In this document: positions 25,709 through 39,281 of the stretch, piece after piece | Position numbering within the stretch: position 1 is the first letter of the stretch | Layout of the letters: every line of letters begins with the position of its first letter | Assembly (NCBI GenBank): GCA_002794735.1 | Contig: NBAZ01000018.1 | Coordinates: forward strand, 248,001 to 312,000 | Direction of reading: 5' to 3' | DNA from: Pyrrhoderma lamaoense | Lineage: Eukaryota; Basidiomycota; Agaricomycetes; Hymenochaetales; Hymenochaetaceae | Length of the DNA: 64,000 nt | Notes under the pieces: model-generated | Database searches by the model: none | Seen by the model: only the letters and a program-made list of their open reading frames with translations | What the model was told of the DNA's origin: nothing | Translations under genes and position numbers: made by a program

Positions 25709-26595
25709 TTAGCAGACTGTATATCCCAGCGGTCTCTTGCATCCAGTAGACTTATTATCAAGATGTCTTTTCAACGAGTCCTTTCTTGCGAAGCCTTTTC
25801 CACACTTAGGATTAGGGCATGGCCAATCTGACTGAGAGACAAAATGAGAACGCTGGTGACGAAGGAAATCTGGCAGACGCTGAGTGTGTTGAATCCAAGG
25901 ACAATGAGGACATTTCCACGGATTCTCAGAGCCAGCCATTGAACGCAGAAAAGCAGCAGTTGAGTTTACGGAGCTTCCAGATGAGGTGACTGAAGAAAGC
26001 GTAGAAACAGAGGTAGCAGAGTCTGCGCGACAAAAACGCTTACGAGGGTTATATGCTCTAGATGACTTGCCGCGTTTGCGCTTTCTCTTTCCGAATAGAT
26101 TCGATTTGAGGTTGGTCTCAAGAAATCCTGACTCCAAGTCGACAGTATCCTCGTAATCAGAGTCAGTAGTTATACTCTTATCTGGAGACGACGGCCCTTC
26201 TGATTCACCAAGTCCTCCAACAAGGGAAGGTGTAGATGACATAGACTCAGGAGTAGGAGGAGGAACAGACAGTACACATTTCTCAGCGCTGGTAGGTTCA
26301 TCTTCATATATGCCACTTTTCGAATCTTCTTCTTCCGTTCAAAAAATGAGTTGTCATAAGAAAGTGGCTCTTGGTGACAGAAGTCATCTTGGTCCGAATC
26401 CATGAAAAGTTTAGTTTCACAAGCAAGAAGAGACTCCCATTCATCATCACTATATTCATGCAGGTGTTGCTTGAGACAATACCGTTCCTCGATATCTGTT
26501 TCATGTGTTTCTTGGCATATAGTAGAAGGCAGCAAGCTTCGAGGATACGAGAAAGCTGAAAAATCAGATAACGTGGACTGCAGAACCCCGAACAT
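25709..26595 (-). CDS. C2H2 zinc-finger protein, putative transcription factor
   Basis: The protein begins MFGVLQSTLSDFSAF and has an acidic, Asp/Glu/Ser-rich N-terminal half (HEYSDDEWESLL) that could be an activation domain. A basic patch FGKRKRKRGKSS and RKRF may act as a nuclear-localisation signal. Two C2H2 fingers close the protein: CPHCPWIQHTQRLPDFLRHQ and CPNPKCGKGFARKDSLKRHL, with the second ending in His-x5-Cys. The upstream and downstream halves lie in different frames. Inserting one A in the A-run that reads TTTT at 26317-26320 on the + strand joins RKKKIRK to SGIYEDEPTSAEKC. No intron is needed. The ATG at 26595 was chosen because the apparent longer start is TTG. The target genes are unknown. 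The two-finger C-terminal layout is common in basidiomycete regulators. Confidence 0.7.
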
Positions 26596-27692
26596 CCTAA
26601 GCAAGGGCTAGTTCGGCGCGATGACCAGTGGCAGGATATGAGTCAGTTGCATAAAGTTTCTGTTTCAGTGTTTGTATGAGCTTACCCAGGTTAGATAACC
26701 CAGTACCTGGAGCATATACCTGCTCCAGTGCCTTGGTTAAGTATGGCTACGGGTTGTGGTCATTAAGAGTATGGGATAATATGCAGGGTTTCCTGAAGTA
26801 AATAACCCACCTGATATCTGCAGACTATCTCGCAGTATGTAAGAACCTCTTGATAGCTATATGTGAAGAATGGTGGTTGTGGATGTTGAAATGAACATGA
26901 GGTTTTAGAGGTTTTAGAGTTACAACTTATGACGTCTCTCCGATTTCAACATCTCGTGACATTTAAACTCCGAACAATTTCGTGTAAACTCCGACAATGA
27001 AAATAAAAGTTGCTTTGATACTTGAAAAGGATTTAATTGTAGATCATAATTATAATTGTAGTTTTACTTGTGAGATAGCCTCCTAAGTGGATTAGTAACC
27101 ATAACATTATAATGAATCCATCACTGCTACAACATCATGAACATGGTGCTTATTATGTGGTACAGAAGAGCTCTGAAGCTTCGTCCATATCTGATATCGA
27201 TCACATCACCAGCATACTTCTATTTACTACTGATATTTAGATATTTATGATAAGTTGCGTACTTGTCTTTGCATGATACGCATCTAATTTTTAGTAATCT
27301 AACAAGCCCCGATTCCGAGGAAGACTTCATCAGTGGGGTAAATTAAAATTTCGTCTCTTACATGTATGGCCAAAGAGTACTCATTTTGAATATGAGATGT
27401 CATAGAAAGCATGTATAGCCCGCAGAATTGCCCGCTATTTACAGCTTTGAGATTATAGATGAGTTCGATAGTAACTAGCAGCTAGTGTCTGCAAAAGAAT
27501 TCAATAGTTTCAGTTGAGAACATGCGGCCGCTCCGGATACAAATTCGCTTTAAGAGAGTCGTGAGAACAACATGCCTATAACACGCGTCCCCCCAACGTA
27601 TCGTGCACTGGGGAAATAGCTAAAACGCGGTACCTCGTCGCAATTTTTCAACTCCCCCTCATTGTCGCCGTAGACGTTGTCTGAGGTTTGCA
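26596..27692. other. Divergent intergenic region (zinc finger / acetyl-CoA carboxylase)
   Basis: About 1.1 kb containing both promoters. It has a GC-rich patch with CG dinucleotides at 27520-27660 directly before the carboxylase start, where the rest is AT-rich. No coding sequence is seen. Confidence 0.5.
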
Positions 27693-30600
27693 ATGGCGTC
27701 GTATGACCATGCCAAAGTCGCACATTTTATTGGTACGTGTTTGCACTCGCGCATATAAGCCTCGCCTAGCGCGCTAATTACAGACGCGTCAAGGCGGTAA
27801 CTCACTGGACAAGGCCCCTGCGGGAAAAGTCACTGACTTTGTCCGAAATCAGGGAGGGCATACAGTGATCACGAAGGTAGCTACTCAAATCTATCATATA
27901 TAAAACGCCAGCTGATCACTTTCACCAGGTGCTAATTGCTAATAATGGTCTGTTCAATCCCAAAGTACTTGATAATACCTTATATCAATTTTTTTTCATA
28001 GGTATCGCTGCTGTCAAGGAAATTCGTTCCATTAGACAATGGTCCTACGAGACATTTGGGACTGAACGTGCAGTCGAGTTCACTGTAATGGCTACCCCAG
28101 AAGATTTGAAAGTAAATGCTGAGTATATTCGTATGGCTGACCGCTATGTCGAAGTCCCAGGAGGGTCGAATAACAACAATTATGCAAATGTCGACTTGAT
28201 TGTCGATATAGCAGAGCGTGCTGGAGTGCATGCTGTTTGGGCTGGGTGGGGACATGCCTCAGAGAACCCTCGTCTTCCTGAAACTCTGGCTGCAAATAAG
28301 ATTGTCTTCATTGGTCCCCAGGAAGTGCCATGCGCAGTCTCGGGACAAGATTTCCTCTACAATCGTCGCTCAAAGTGCGGACGTTCCAACCATGGCGTGG
28401 TCCGGTTCCGGAATATCTGATACTTGCCTTTCTGATAGAGGGTTCGTGACTGTCCCTGATCAAGCTTACAAAGATGCCTGCGTCTTCTCTGTCGAAGAAG
28501 GTCTCGAAAAGGCAGAGAAGATCGGATGGCCAGTAATGATCAAGGCTAGTGAAGGTGGAGGAGGCAAAGGTATTCGTAAGGTCGAAAATGCCAACGACTT
28601 TAAGAATGCGTTTGGAGCGGTTGCCGGAGAAGTCCCAGGTGAATGCCTGGCCGTTTCTCTTACTTTGACTTCACTAACATACTAAAAGGGTCACCTATTT
28701 TCATCATGAAGCTCGCCGGTCAAGCTCGTCACCTTGAGGTGCAGCTTCTTGCGGATCAATATGGAAATGCTATTTCCCTTTTCGGACGTGATTGCTCCGT
28801 CCAGCGTAGGCATCAAAAGATTATTGAAGAAGCTCCTGTAACGATCGCAAAACCAGAGACATTCACTGAAATGGAGCGTGCTGCTGTCCGACTTGCTAAG
28901 CTCGTTGGATATGTTAGTGCTGGTACTGTAGAATATCTCTACAGCCATGGAGATGATAACTTCTTCTTCCTAGAACTTAACCCTCGTCTGCAAGTCGAGC
29001 ACCCTACGACCGAGATGGTTTCGGGTGTAAACTTGCCAGCAGCTCAACTTCAAGTTGCTATGGGTATCCCACTTCACCGAATCCGAGATATTCGTACCTT
29101 ATACGGCGTTGCTCCGCATGCTAGCTCAGAGATTGACTTTGACATGCTTGACCCTCAAGCAAACTTAGCACAGAGAAAACCTCGTCCTAAAGGGCACGTT
29201 GTCGCTGTGCGTATTACTGCAGAGAACCCTGATGCAGGTTTCAAGCCGTCTTCTGGTTCACTGCAAGAGCTTAACTTCCGTTCTAACACTAATGTGTGGG
29301 GTTACTTCAGTGTGAATGCTGCTGGTGGACTTCACGAGTTTGCTGACAGTCAATTCGGTCATATTTTTGCTTATGGTGCGGACCGTAGTGAAAGTAGAAA
29401 GAACATGGTTGTCGCATTGAAAGAGCTCAGTATTCGTGGTGACTTCCGTACTACGGTCGAATATCTTATCAAGTTACTTGAGACTCGTGCCTTTGAGGAG
29501 AATACCATAACTACTGGCTGGCTCGATAGTCTGATCAGTAATAAGCTTACTGCTGAGCGTCCTGATACAACTCTTGCAGTTATCTGTGGAGCTGTGACGA
29601 AGGCATATCTTGCTTCCGAATCTTGCTGGGCTGAATACCGCCGAATCCTTGACAAAGGTCAAGTGCCTGCAAAGGATGTATTGAAGACTGTATTCTCAGT
29701 GGACTTCATATATGAGGGAACTCGTTTCCTTTTCACTGCCACTCGGTCGTCGGTTACAACTTGGACACTCTACATCAATGGGGGTCGTACTATGGTTGGC
29801 GCTCGCCCACTTGCCGATGGCGGTTTACTAGTTCTGCTGGACGGAAAGAGCCACTCTATCTACTGGAGAGAAGAAGTTGGAGCTATTCGATTAATGGTGG
29901 ACTCAAAGACTTGCTTGATTGAGCAAGAAAACGATCCTACCCAATTGCGCAGTCCAAGTCCAGGTAAACTTGTCAGATTCTTGGTGGACAGTGGAGACCA
30001 CATCAATGCGGGTGAGGCTTATGCCGAGATTGAGGTATGTACAATGTTTTATGTGTATCTGGAAGACTATCTAAACGCTCGGAACAGGTCATGAAGATGT
30101 ATATGCCCTTAGTCGCAACTGAGGATGGTATCGTACAGTTTGTTAAGCAGCCTGGTGTTTCATTGGAACCAGGAGATATCCTTGGTATTCTCAGCTTGGA
30201 TGATCCTGCTCGTGTCAAGCACGCAAAACCGTTTGACGGCCTCCTCCCACCCATGGGCTTACCGAGCGTCAAAGGAAATAAGCCTCATCAGCGTCTCTCG
30301 TTCTGTATGGACATCTTAAACAATATCCTTGACGGTTACGACAACCAGGCTATCATGGCTTCGACTTTGAAAGACCTTATCTCAGTGTTGCGTGATCCGG
30401 ACTTGCCATTCTCTGAAATGACAGCCATTTTATCTGCTCTTTCTGGTCGTATCCCCGCTAAATTAGAAGAGAGTGTTCGCTCGGCTCTTGAAAGTGCACG
30501 TACAAAACCTGGCGTCATCGAATTCCCTGCGACACGTATACGCAAGATTCTTGATCAGTTTATAACTACAGAGGTACGCGCTCAAGAACGTCCAATGGTA

Positions 30601-33600
30601 CGCACGCAACTTGGTGTACTTTTTGACATAGCAGAACGTTACCGTTCTGGTCTCAAGCAGCATGAGGTTGATACATTAGCAAGTCTGCTTGAACGCTATG
30701 AAGAAACCGAAAAGTTATTTGGTGGTAGTATTGAAGCTCGCGTCTTAAATCTCCGAGAGCAATATAAGGATGACCTTGACAAGGTCGCTGCACTTGTTCT
30801 TAGTCATCTCAAGGCTCAGAGCAAGAGTAAACTTGTCTTCGCTGTAATGGACGAGATAAAGAACAGTGGGCCATCCCTATCAAACCCAGAAAGTAGACTT
30901 CATAAGGTGCTTCAAGGACTTGCTTCTCTGGAAGCCAAATCTTCAACAGCGGTGTCCTTGAAAGCTCGTGAAGTTCTGATCATGGGGCAAATGCCTTCTT
31001 ATGATGAAAGAGCTATTCAAATGGAATCCGTATTACGACGTGCCGTAACTACGAGCTATTACGGTGAACAAGGATACGATCATCGGTAAGCAGTTATTAG
31101 ATAGACATCTCAAGAAAGTTCCATATTAACCTATTTTCGTTTAGTAATCCCCACCCAGAAGTTTTAAAGGAGCTTACTGATTCACGTCATTCTGTATATG
31201 ATGTACTCCCTACTTTCTTTAATCATGATGACCCTTGGATAGCTTTAGGTATGATTTCATTGGTGTATAGTTACTATCTGGTACTAAATTGCGCTTAGCT
31301 GCACTTGAGGTTTATGTCCGTCGAGCCTACAAAGCGTACAACCTTCTTTCAGTAGACTATGAGGAAGGAGACGGCCTTGATGATGGCGATGCACCCACGC
31401 CGTTACATGGCGTTTCAAACTTGGACAATCCTACGCCCCTCCAACCACGCCCACCCTGTAAGTTTTCTTAGAAAAAAAACGGATCACCTTTATTCGCTAA
31501 CTCACTTTTTTTTGTATTTCAGAGCGAGGTCTAATCAAAGACAAGGTTCCGTCAGCGACTTGACGTACCTTGTCGATCGCTCTGTAGCACAACCTGAGCG
31601 CACAGGAGCATTGACCTCATTCCACAACCTTCAAACATTCGAGAAGGGTTTCGATAAAGCTGTTGCTTTGTTACCTAGCTTCAATGCACAGGACTTCTCA
31701 AGACGGTATGGTGGTGATTCTCAACCTCCTAACGTTCTCAACATTGCTCTTCGTATATTCGATGAAAAAGACGATATGCCAGAAAGCATTTGGTCAGAAA
31801 AATTAATCAAGCTTGTTAACGATCGACGTAAAACTCTTGTTGATCACGGAGTCCGGAGATTTTCCATCATGATCTGTAGGAAGGGCCAATATCCTTCATA
31901 CTACACTCTTCGTGACATGGGTGAATCATGGGGCGAAGAACAGGCCATTCGTAACATCGAACCCGCGTTAGCATATCAATTAGAGTTGAGCAGACTCAAG
32001 AACTACAACCTTACTCCTGTATTCGTCGAAAACAAATCTATGATTCACATCTATCACGGTGTAGCTCGTGAGAATCAGCTCGACAGTCGTTTCTTCATTC
32101 GTGCTCTTGTCCGTCCAGGACGTATCACAGGCAGTATCAACACTGCTGAATATCTTATTTCCGAGACAGATCGCCTGGTCTCATCCATTTTGGACGCTCT
32201 AGAAGTCGTCAGTGCGAAGTATCGTAATGCCGATTGCAATCATATCTCAATGAACTTCATCTACAACCTTGGTGTCACCTTCGAAGAAGTTCTCCGTGCA
32301 GTTTCTGGTTTCATTGAACGTCACGGAAAGAGATTATGGAGATTACATGTCACGGGTTCTGAGATTCGTATCGCCCTTGAAGATGCTGAAGGAAATGTCA
32401 CACCGATCCGATGCATTATTGAGAATGTTTCTGGTTTCATTGTCAACTTCAATGCTTACCAGGAAATCACTACCGACAAGGGCACTGTCATTTTGAAGTC
32501 CATTGGTGAAAAGGGACCATTACATCTTCAGCCTGTTGACCAACCATACCCGACAAAAGAGTCTCTTCAACCCAAACGATACCAGGCACATCTTGTCGGT
32601 ACTACGTATGTTTATGACTTCCCGGACTTGTTCTCCAAGGCCTTGCAGAACAACTGGGTCAAGTACCGTAGTTTCAACCCAAATGTCGCAATGCCAAAAG
32701 TCTTCCTTGAATCTAAGGAGTTGGTACTTGACGAACATGATCAATTAGTTGAAGTAGATCGTGCTCCAGGTAACAATACCTGTGGTATGGTTGGATGGGT
32801 TGCTACGATGCGCACTCCAGAGTATCCTCAAGGACGTAGTGTTGTTATGATTGCAAACGACATTACATACAAGATTGGTTCCTTTGGGCCGCTTGAGGAC
32901 CAGTACTTCTACCTAGCAACTCAATACGCAAGAGAAAGAGGACTCCCTCGTATTTACTTGTCTGCTAACTCTGGAGCTCGTATTGGTATCGCCGAAGAAG
33001 TTATGGACTTGTTCTCATGCGCATGGAACGTACCCGGAAAACCAGAGAAGGGCATCAAATACCTCTACCTTACGACCGAGAATCTTGAGAAGTTACACAA
33101 CAAGGGAGAAGGTTCAGTAATCACGACTCAGATCGAAGATGATGGTGAAGTTCGACACAAGATTACGGATATTGTTGGTCTCCAGGATGGACTTGGGGTC
33201 GAATGTTTACGTGGCTCTGGTCTTATCGCTGGTGAGACCTCACGAGCATACGACGACATTTTTACTATCACCCTTGTAACTGCACGTTCAGTCGGTATTG
33301 GTGCTTACCTTGTACGTCTTGGTCAGCGTGCTGTCCAGGTCGAAGGGCAGCCTATCATTCTTACTGGTGCACCCGCACTAAACAAGGTTCTCGGTCGTGA
33401 AGTGTACACTTCGAACTTGCAACTCGGAGGCACTCAAATTATGCATAAGAATGGTGTATCGCATCTTACTGCGGGGAGCGACCTTGAAGGAGCGACTCAT
33501 ATCTTACAATGGCTTTCTTATGTCCCTGATGTTAAAGGAAATATCCCACCTGTTCTCACTACCTCCGATACTTGGGATCGTGATATTGATTACGTCCCAC

Positions 33601-34865
33601 CAAAGGGACCATATGATCCCCGCTGGTTTATTGAGGGTAAAGTCGATGAGACGAGTTCAGAGTGGCTGAGCGGTTTCTTCGATAAGGGCTCTTTCCAAGA
33701 AACTCTCAGTGGATGGGCACAAACTGTTGTCGTTGGACGTGCAAGACTTGGAGGCCTACCAATGGGTGTGATCGCCGTAGAAACAAGAACTATTGAACGT
33801 GTCGTCCCTGCTGACCCAGCGAATCCATCGTCGTTCGAGCAACGTATCATGGAAGCAGGTCAAGTCTGGTACCCCAACTCGGCTTACAAAACCGCTCAGG
33901 CTATCTTTGACTTCAACCATGAGGGTCTTCCTCTCATTATCTTCGCCAACTGGCGTGGTTTCTCCGGTGGACAGCAAGACATGTACGATGAAGTTCTGAA
34001 GCAAGGTGCTAAGATCGTTGATGGTCTTTCGAGCTATAAGCAACCCGTTTTTGTTTACATTGTCCCGAATGGTGAACTTCGTGGTGGGGCATGGGTAGTA
34101 CTTGATCCTTCTATCAATTCCGAGAAGATGGAGATGTACGCTGATGTTGAGGCCAGAGCCGGAGTCTTGGAACCTGAAGGTATCATTGAGATTAAGATGC
34201 GTAAGGACAAGATAACGCGCCTTATGGAACGTCTTGACGACACCTATGCATCATTGAAGAAGGAGAGCGCTGATGCTTCCAAAACTCCCGAAGAGAGAAC
34301 CAAGGCCTCAGAAGAACTTGCTCTGCGCCAAAAGTTCCTACAGCCCACATACAAGCAAATCGCATTATTGTATGCTGACCTTCATGAGTAAGTAAATTTA
34401 ATATTTAAGAAAGCCAGACGATTGGCTGGGTCTTTTTCTTCCTTACTGATGTCATTTTTATAGCCGTACGGGACGTATGGAAGCTAAAGGATGTGCAAAA
34501 TCATGTGTTTGGAAAGGTGCTCGTCGTCACTTCTATTGGTCACTGAGGCTCGTTTGGCTCGATCAAGAATTCTTGACCAGTTCGCCGAAGCTTATCCAGA
34601 GTCAAGTCCCGAGTACCGTGCTCAGATTCTCACACAGCTTGCACCGCTCATTGGCTCAGACATTCGTCAAGACGCTGAGACTCTTGAGTCATTGGACATT
34701 AGCAGTGCTCTTTCTTCCCTCCGAGCTGGACATGTTGTAGAGGCTTTGAGAAATGCGGCTCAAGTTGACAAGAAGGCTACTCTCAATGGATTACTCCAGC
34801 TTGTTGGAGACCTCTCTGAGGATGACAGGCTAACAATCCTATCTGCTCTCCAGAACTCGTCGTGA
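27693..34865 (+). CDS. ACC1: Acetyl-CoA carboxylase, eukaryotic multidomain type
   Basis: The rate-limiting enzyme of fatty-acid synthesis, making malonyl-CoA from acetyl-CoA, ATP and bicarbonate in the cytosol. The start [13 protein letters not shown] joins by an intron (acceptor before [12 protein letters not shown]) to the biotin-carboxylase domain: [23 protein letters not shown]-grasp [13 protein letters not shown], and [16 protein letters not shown]. The biotin site EVMKM is split by an intron at 30035-30087. The central region is followed by the carboxyltransferase domain, with [22 protein letters not shown] and [14 protein letters not shown]; the last exons end LSALQNSS. Frame breaks occur at 28316-28319, 28342-28344, 31394-31396 and 34547-34548, each fixed by one added C or G. 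Joined, the chain should be about 2,250 residues, the usual fungal length. It is very probably a working essential gene. Confidence 0.96.
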
Positions 34866-36071
34866 AGCTTTCCTCCACACTATTTCATCTTAATCCTTAT
34901 TACTTTGTTGTTGTTCCATTATTAACCAAGATGTTTATTCTCCCGCAATTTGTGATCACCTCATTCCAAGAAATTCTCCTTTTTTTCCTCTTTTCTTTCT
35001 TACTCTCTTGTTTCCATGTTCCTTTTCTTATCTCCTCCCTCTTTTTTTTTACACCTGGCTTTATAGATCACATGTTTCCTTATATTACTCAAAAGTATAT
35101 TTCACTTCAGGAAAAAAAATTAGGCAATGAACTTTGTTGATACACACTTACCCTTATCGGCAGTTTTTTGTAGAATGAACAACGGATAGATACGATATAG
35201 ATACTTTCTTTCGCACTCACATGCAAGATCATAATCAGGAGCCAGAAACCAAGTTTTTGCATCCTGTTGAGATGTTCATGACACGTAAAATGATATGACG
35301 ATGAGTATCTGGAAGTTCGTATGTTATGTCAACCCCGCCAAAGCTATGGTAGTTACGGAAACTAAGCTGTGACGGAACTGTGACTGATTATGTACGTGAC
35401 AATGACTGATTGCTACCGAAGTTAATCCGAGAGGAAAGTTTCTTTTTTGATCGGGTCATAAAAATAAGGAAACGAAATACAAATTAAAAATTCTTTTATC
35501 ATCCTTCTCCAGAACAATCTATTTTTTCGAGACGCGGGGAACCTGGGGATGACGAACCTGCTTTCTCATTGATGTTCCTTCTAATTTCGTCATCGATATT
35601 TTCAGTTATCAGCTTTATTCTCTAGATACTAGAGATCCATGTATGCCATTTTAGAGGTGCATTCAATAGGTTCTTGACTTGAAGAGGAAACCTAATATGA
35701 ACAAGTCAAGATCAATAGACGAATACACGCAAGAGAGCTTCTTCTCGGATGATATTTCTCTGAGGGGATAGAGGATTAGATAGAACTCAATCTAGAACTT
35801 TTCTCACTAAAGAGATCTGACTTATACTCTCAAGATCCGAAATGTATAGACAACTAGGCCGACGCGGTCCGGGGAAGAGGGGGTACTAGAAAGAATGCAA
35901 GCTCCGGGTTTTTGTGGCCCGTGCAATCACGAAAAACCTTGGGGGGTCTTATTAGGGATGAATACGGATATATAAATTCATAAAAGCACAACCAACCAAC
36001 TCTTTTTTTTTCTGTTTTCAACCAGAAAGTGTCACCTTTTTTATAATCTTACTTGTCCTTGTACGACAATC
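34866..36071. other. Intergenic region between carboxylase and FGGY kinase
   Basis: About 1.2 kb. A T-rich 3' flank (34870-35060) with mixed CT tracts likely includes the carboxylase polyadenylation region. The rest should contain the kinase promoter. The frame at 34862-35140 is a low-complexity hydrophobic shadow. Confidence 0.5.
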
Positions 36072-38130
36072 ATGAACTTGCCAACTCGGAACGTCGTAGA
36101 CGTTGCAAAGCTATCCAATGATGACTTGAATCCTTCTCCTCTTTTTCTTGGTCTTGACCTCTCGACTCAACAGTTAAAGGCTGTCCTCATAACGGAGAAG
36201 GGGAACGTGATGAAAGAGACAGCTGTTAACTTTGATAGGGACCTTCCACAATATGGGACTAGAGGAGGAGCTATCCAAGGTCTAGCAGCAGGAGAAGTCA
36301 CCTCACCTGTCGCCATGTGGGTCGCTGCTATTGACTTACTTTTGGAGAGAATGAAAAACGAAAGATTTGAATTTGGACGAATCATGGGTATCTCAGGTGC
36401 TGGACAGGTATGTTCTTTCATCGGGTATCGACACATAGTCCTTAGCGCAGAGTATGATACTTAATCCTATTCAATGATTTCTTTCCTTGTGTGTAGCAAC
36501 ACGGATCTGTCTATTGGTCATACAATGCCAGAAAAATCTTATCTTCCCTAGACGCTGGGAAGTCACTCACAGACCAACTCGTTCCAAATGCGTTTTCAAT
36601 TGCCCAATCCCCTATCTGGCAAGATTCGTCTACAACCCAGGAGTGTAGAGAACTTGACGAAGCTATCGGTGGGAAACAGCAACTCGCCGACCTCACTGGC
36701 TCTCGAGCGTACGAACGGTTCACTGGTCCGCAGATATCTAGAGTTAGTCCCCTCGTCCTTAACTTCCTCCTTCTTTCTCCCTTCGGACGCTGTTAAACTT
36801 TATTACTTACTTATATTTATCTCTCCCCGCCTCTTTTTAACTTTTTCTTTGTGTCAATTGCTCAATAAAATCCAATAGATCAGGAAGACAAAGCCGGCGG
36901 AATACGCCGCAACGTCCCGCATATCCCTTGTGTCGTCATTCATTCCATCACTATTCCTCGGTGACTTTGCACCTATAGAAGTCTCTGATGCAAGCGGAAT
37001 GAATCTTATGAACATCTTGACCCATAAATGGGATCAGAGATTGATAGAGATATGTGGTGGACCTGAGTTACGATCTAAATTAGGACCAGAACCTGTTCAT
37101 GGAGGTACCTTTATCGGTAAAGTTTCGCAATGGTGGGTGAAGAGATGGGGATTTAGTCCAGGTTAGTCAAAATCTTTCTTGAAAATAGTGATGATGAATG
37201 AATGATATTGCAAAATACGATTCGGGCTCTATATGACTGATTACTTCTTTCTACTCTCTTCCCCTTCTCCCGCCTATTCACTTGATAATAAATAGATTGT
37301 GCTATTGCACCGTTCACCGGGGACAACCCAGCAACGATGGCTTCATTTTCCACTCTGGGAGATGCAATACTCTCACTCGGAACATCCACCACCTTCCTTC
37401 TCGACATCCCACCCTCCAAACTCGCACCTGCACGATTCACCACATCCCATTTGCTAGCCCATCCAGCCAACGAAGATTCTTCTATCGCGATGTTATGTTA
37501 CAAAAATGGGGCTTTGGCTCGCGAACAAGTTAGGGACCTCTATGCCGGTGGTTCTTGGGTGACGTTTAACGAAGCTGTTGAGGGGAGTGAACCGGGGAAC
37601 GAAGGCTTTGAAGGGTTTTATTTCCCGTTACAGGAGATTATACCTGATGGTGTACATGGAAACTTTTTCTTTAGGGATAGGAAGTTGATCTCTGTGGCTG
37701 AGTTTCCTGAGAGGCTCATCCGAGAGCGATACTCGAGTCGCAATTCCTTTCTGTTAAATCTCGCATGGCAGCTGTCTTACCTCCCGACTCAGCACCTTTA
37801 GGGAGACTGATATTGACGGGAGGGACTTCAGCGAATAAGACCATAAGGCAAATGGCAGCTGACGTATTCGGCCTGCCCACATTCGTATCTGAGACGAAAG
37901 AGGCTGCTGGACACGGAGGTGCTGTGTTAGCTCTGTTTGCTTGGTGGAGGAAAGAGAGGGGAGACGGGAATGGATCGTTCAGTGACTTCAAGTCGGGGAT
38001 TACGGAGAATATGCGGCTCGTGGCGGAACCGAGGCCGGAGAAGACAAAGGTGTATGAATCTTTAGTTGAAACGTATAGGTCATGCGAAGAACAGGTGGTT
38101 AACTTGTGTGCTAGTAGACGACGTGGTTAA
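36072..38130 (+). CDS. XKS1: FGGY-family carbohydrate kinase, xylulokinase type
   Basis: Phosphorylates D-xylulose to xylulose 5-phosphate for the pentose phosphate pathway, judged by family resemblance. The N-terminal domain has the phosphate-binding [16 protein letters not shown] and the ISGAGQ/QHGSVYW segment split by an intron near 36409-36497. The next exons carry [26 protein letters not shown] and [14 protein letters not shown], with the second phosphate motif [13 protein letters not shown]. The last part is [24 protein letters not shown] with adenosine-binding residues. The frame breaks once at about 37713-37714: adding one G turns the reading into [17 protein letters not shown], matching the family. 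Introns lie at about 36409-36496, 36742-36877 and 37161-37294. The C-terminus shows no targeting tail. Substrate preference (xylulose against related sugars) is inferred. Confidence 0.9.
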
Positions 38131-39059
38131 TTACGACTTTTGATCTTTTTTTTCTTCTTTCTTTTTCATTTTTTCTGATTAACTTTATCTCTTTTTTTGG
38201 GTGGTGAATATCGGACACTTTAGTACTTGTTTTTAAATTTCGGTACAATGTATTAGTATTCGTATTATCCTATATATCCATTCCTTATTTTCATCGATTG
38301 GCGCCAGCAGATGTCATAGTTTAGTATCAATACACATGAACAAAGCAAAGCTTAAGAATGAAAAGGTAGTCTTCTCTCGAATATTGATCATCTTGATCTT
38401 TTGATTTGGGATCATAATTTATCTTTGCATGTGTACTATACATGTAAGATACCTCGCCTTTACATCTAATTTATCCCCTTCTTGTCTAGTCCATCGATAT
38501 TAGTATATACGTACATGTAATAACTACGCCCATATACACACGAGAAGACTCAAAGATCAAAGAGATATCACACATTATGATTATATATACAAATACTCGA
38601 CGCAGAAATGTGATTATTGGATAATCACTCTCACACATGTTTTATCTCGTTCCTTAGTTCCTTAGATGCATGACCAGATCACCTGTGTCACCTGAACAAC
38701 CTCCTTCGTAAACTTATCCCCGATGAAATAACATTTTTATATCCTAGACTTGGCCTAAAAAATGAAGAGAACTCCTAAGATACTAGTAGCAGTACCTAAT
38801 TATAGGCAAATACAGGATCAACTTCCTCCCTTTTCACTCTTATAACTTGAAAAAACAAATAATTACAAATACACCTAACACCCTTCCACATGTGTATAGA
38901 GGTGACAACAACCGCTCATGTCTGCACGCTTTTAATCAGCTAAACAATCAAATCCTTCCCCCAACTTTGAATTCAATATCAATATCAATCTCAATTTTCA
39001 ATTTCAAAGATAGTGATAAAATATACATAATATGACGCAAGGGTAAAACGTCGTTTTTG

Positions 39060-39069
39060 CCCCCCCCCC
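39060..39069. repeat. Poly-C run, 10 bases
   Basis: Ten C in a row followed by five T. This shows that long runs can appear in the assembly even though short G/C runs inside genes seem under-called. Confidence 0.75.
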
Positions 39070-39258
39070 TTTTTCCTTCCTGTCATGTAATGCGTCACGA
39101 ATGAACGAACAGGTTTCCTAGTTCTAGATCACTGAGAAAAAGAAGGAATTTAAAGCCAATTATGATCATCCCCATCAAACTTCAAACTTCAAACAACGAA
39201 TAACTTACACTACTTATTAAAAGAAGTACATAAGCCCCTTCTTCGAGAACCATTGGAA

Positions 39259-39281
39259 TTTTTTTTTTCAAAAAAAAAAAA
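39259..39281. repeat. Near-perfect palindrome T10-C-A12
   Basis: A run of T, one C, then a run of A. The transcript could fold back only weakly because there is a one-base loop. More likely two chance homopolymers. Confidence 0.6.

Noticed and set aside
34862..35140. Hydrophobic plus-strand frame after the carboxylase stop
   Set aside because: T-rich 3' flank with poly-pyrimidine runs; the overlap of its start with the carboxylase stop codon is a coincidence, not a coupled gene.
39259..39281. T-run followed by A-run as a terminator hairpin
   Set aside because: Nuclear fungal genes do not use such hairpins for termination, and a one-base loop is not stable.
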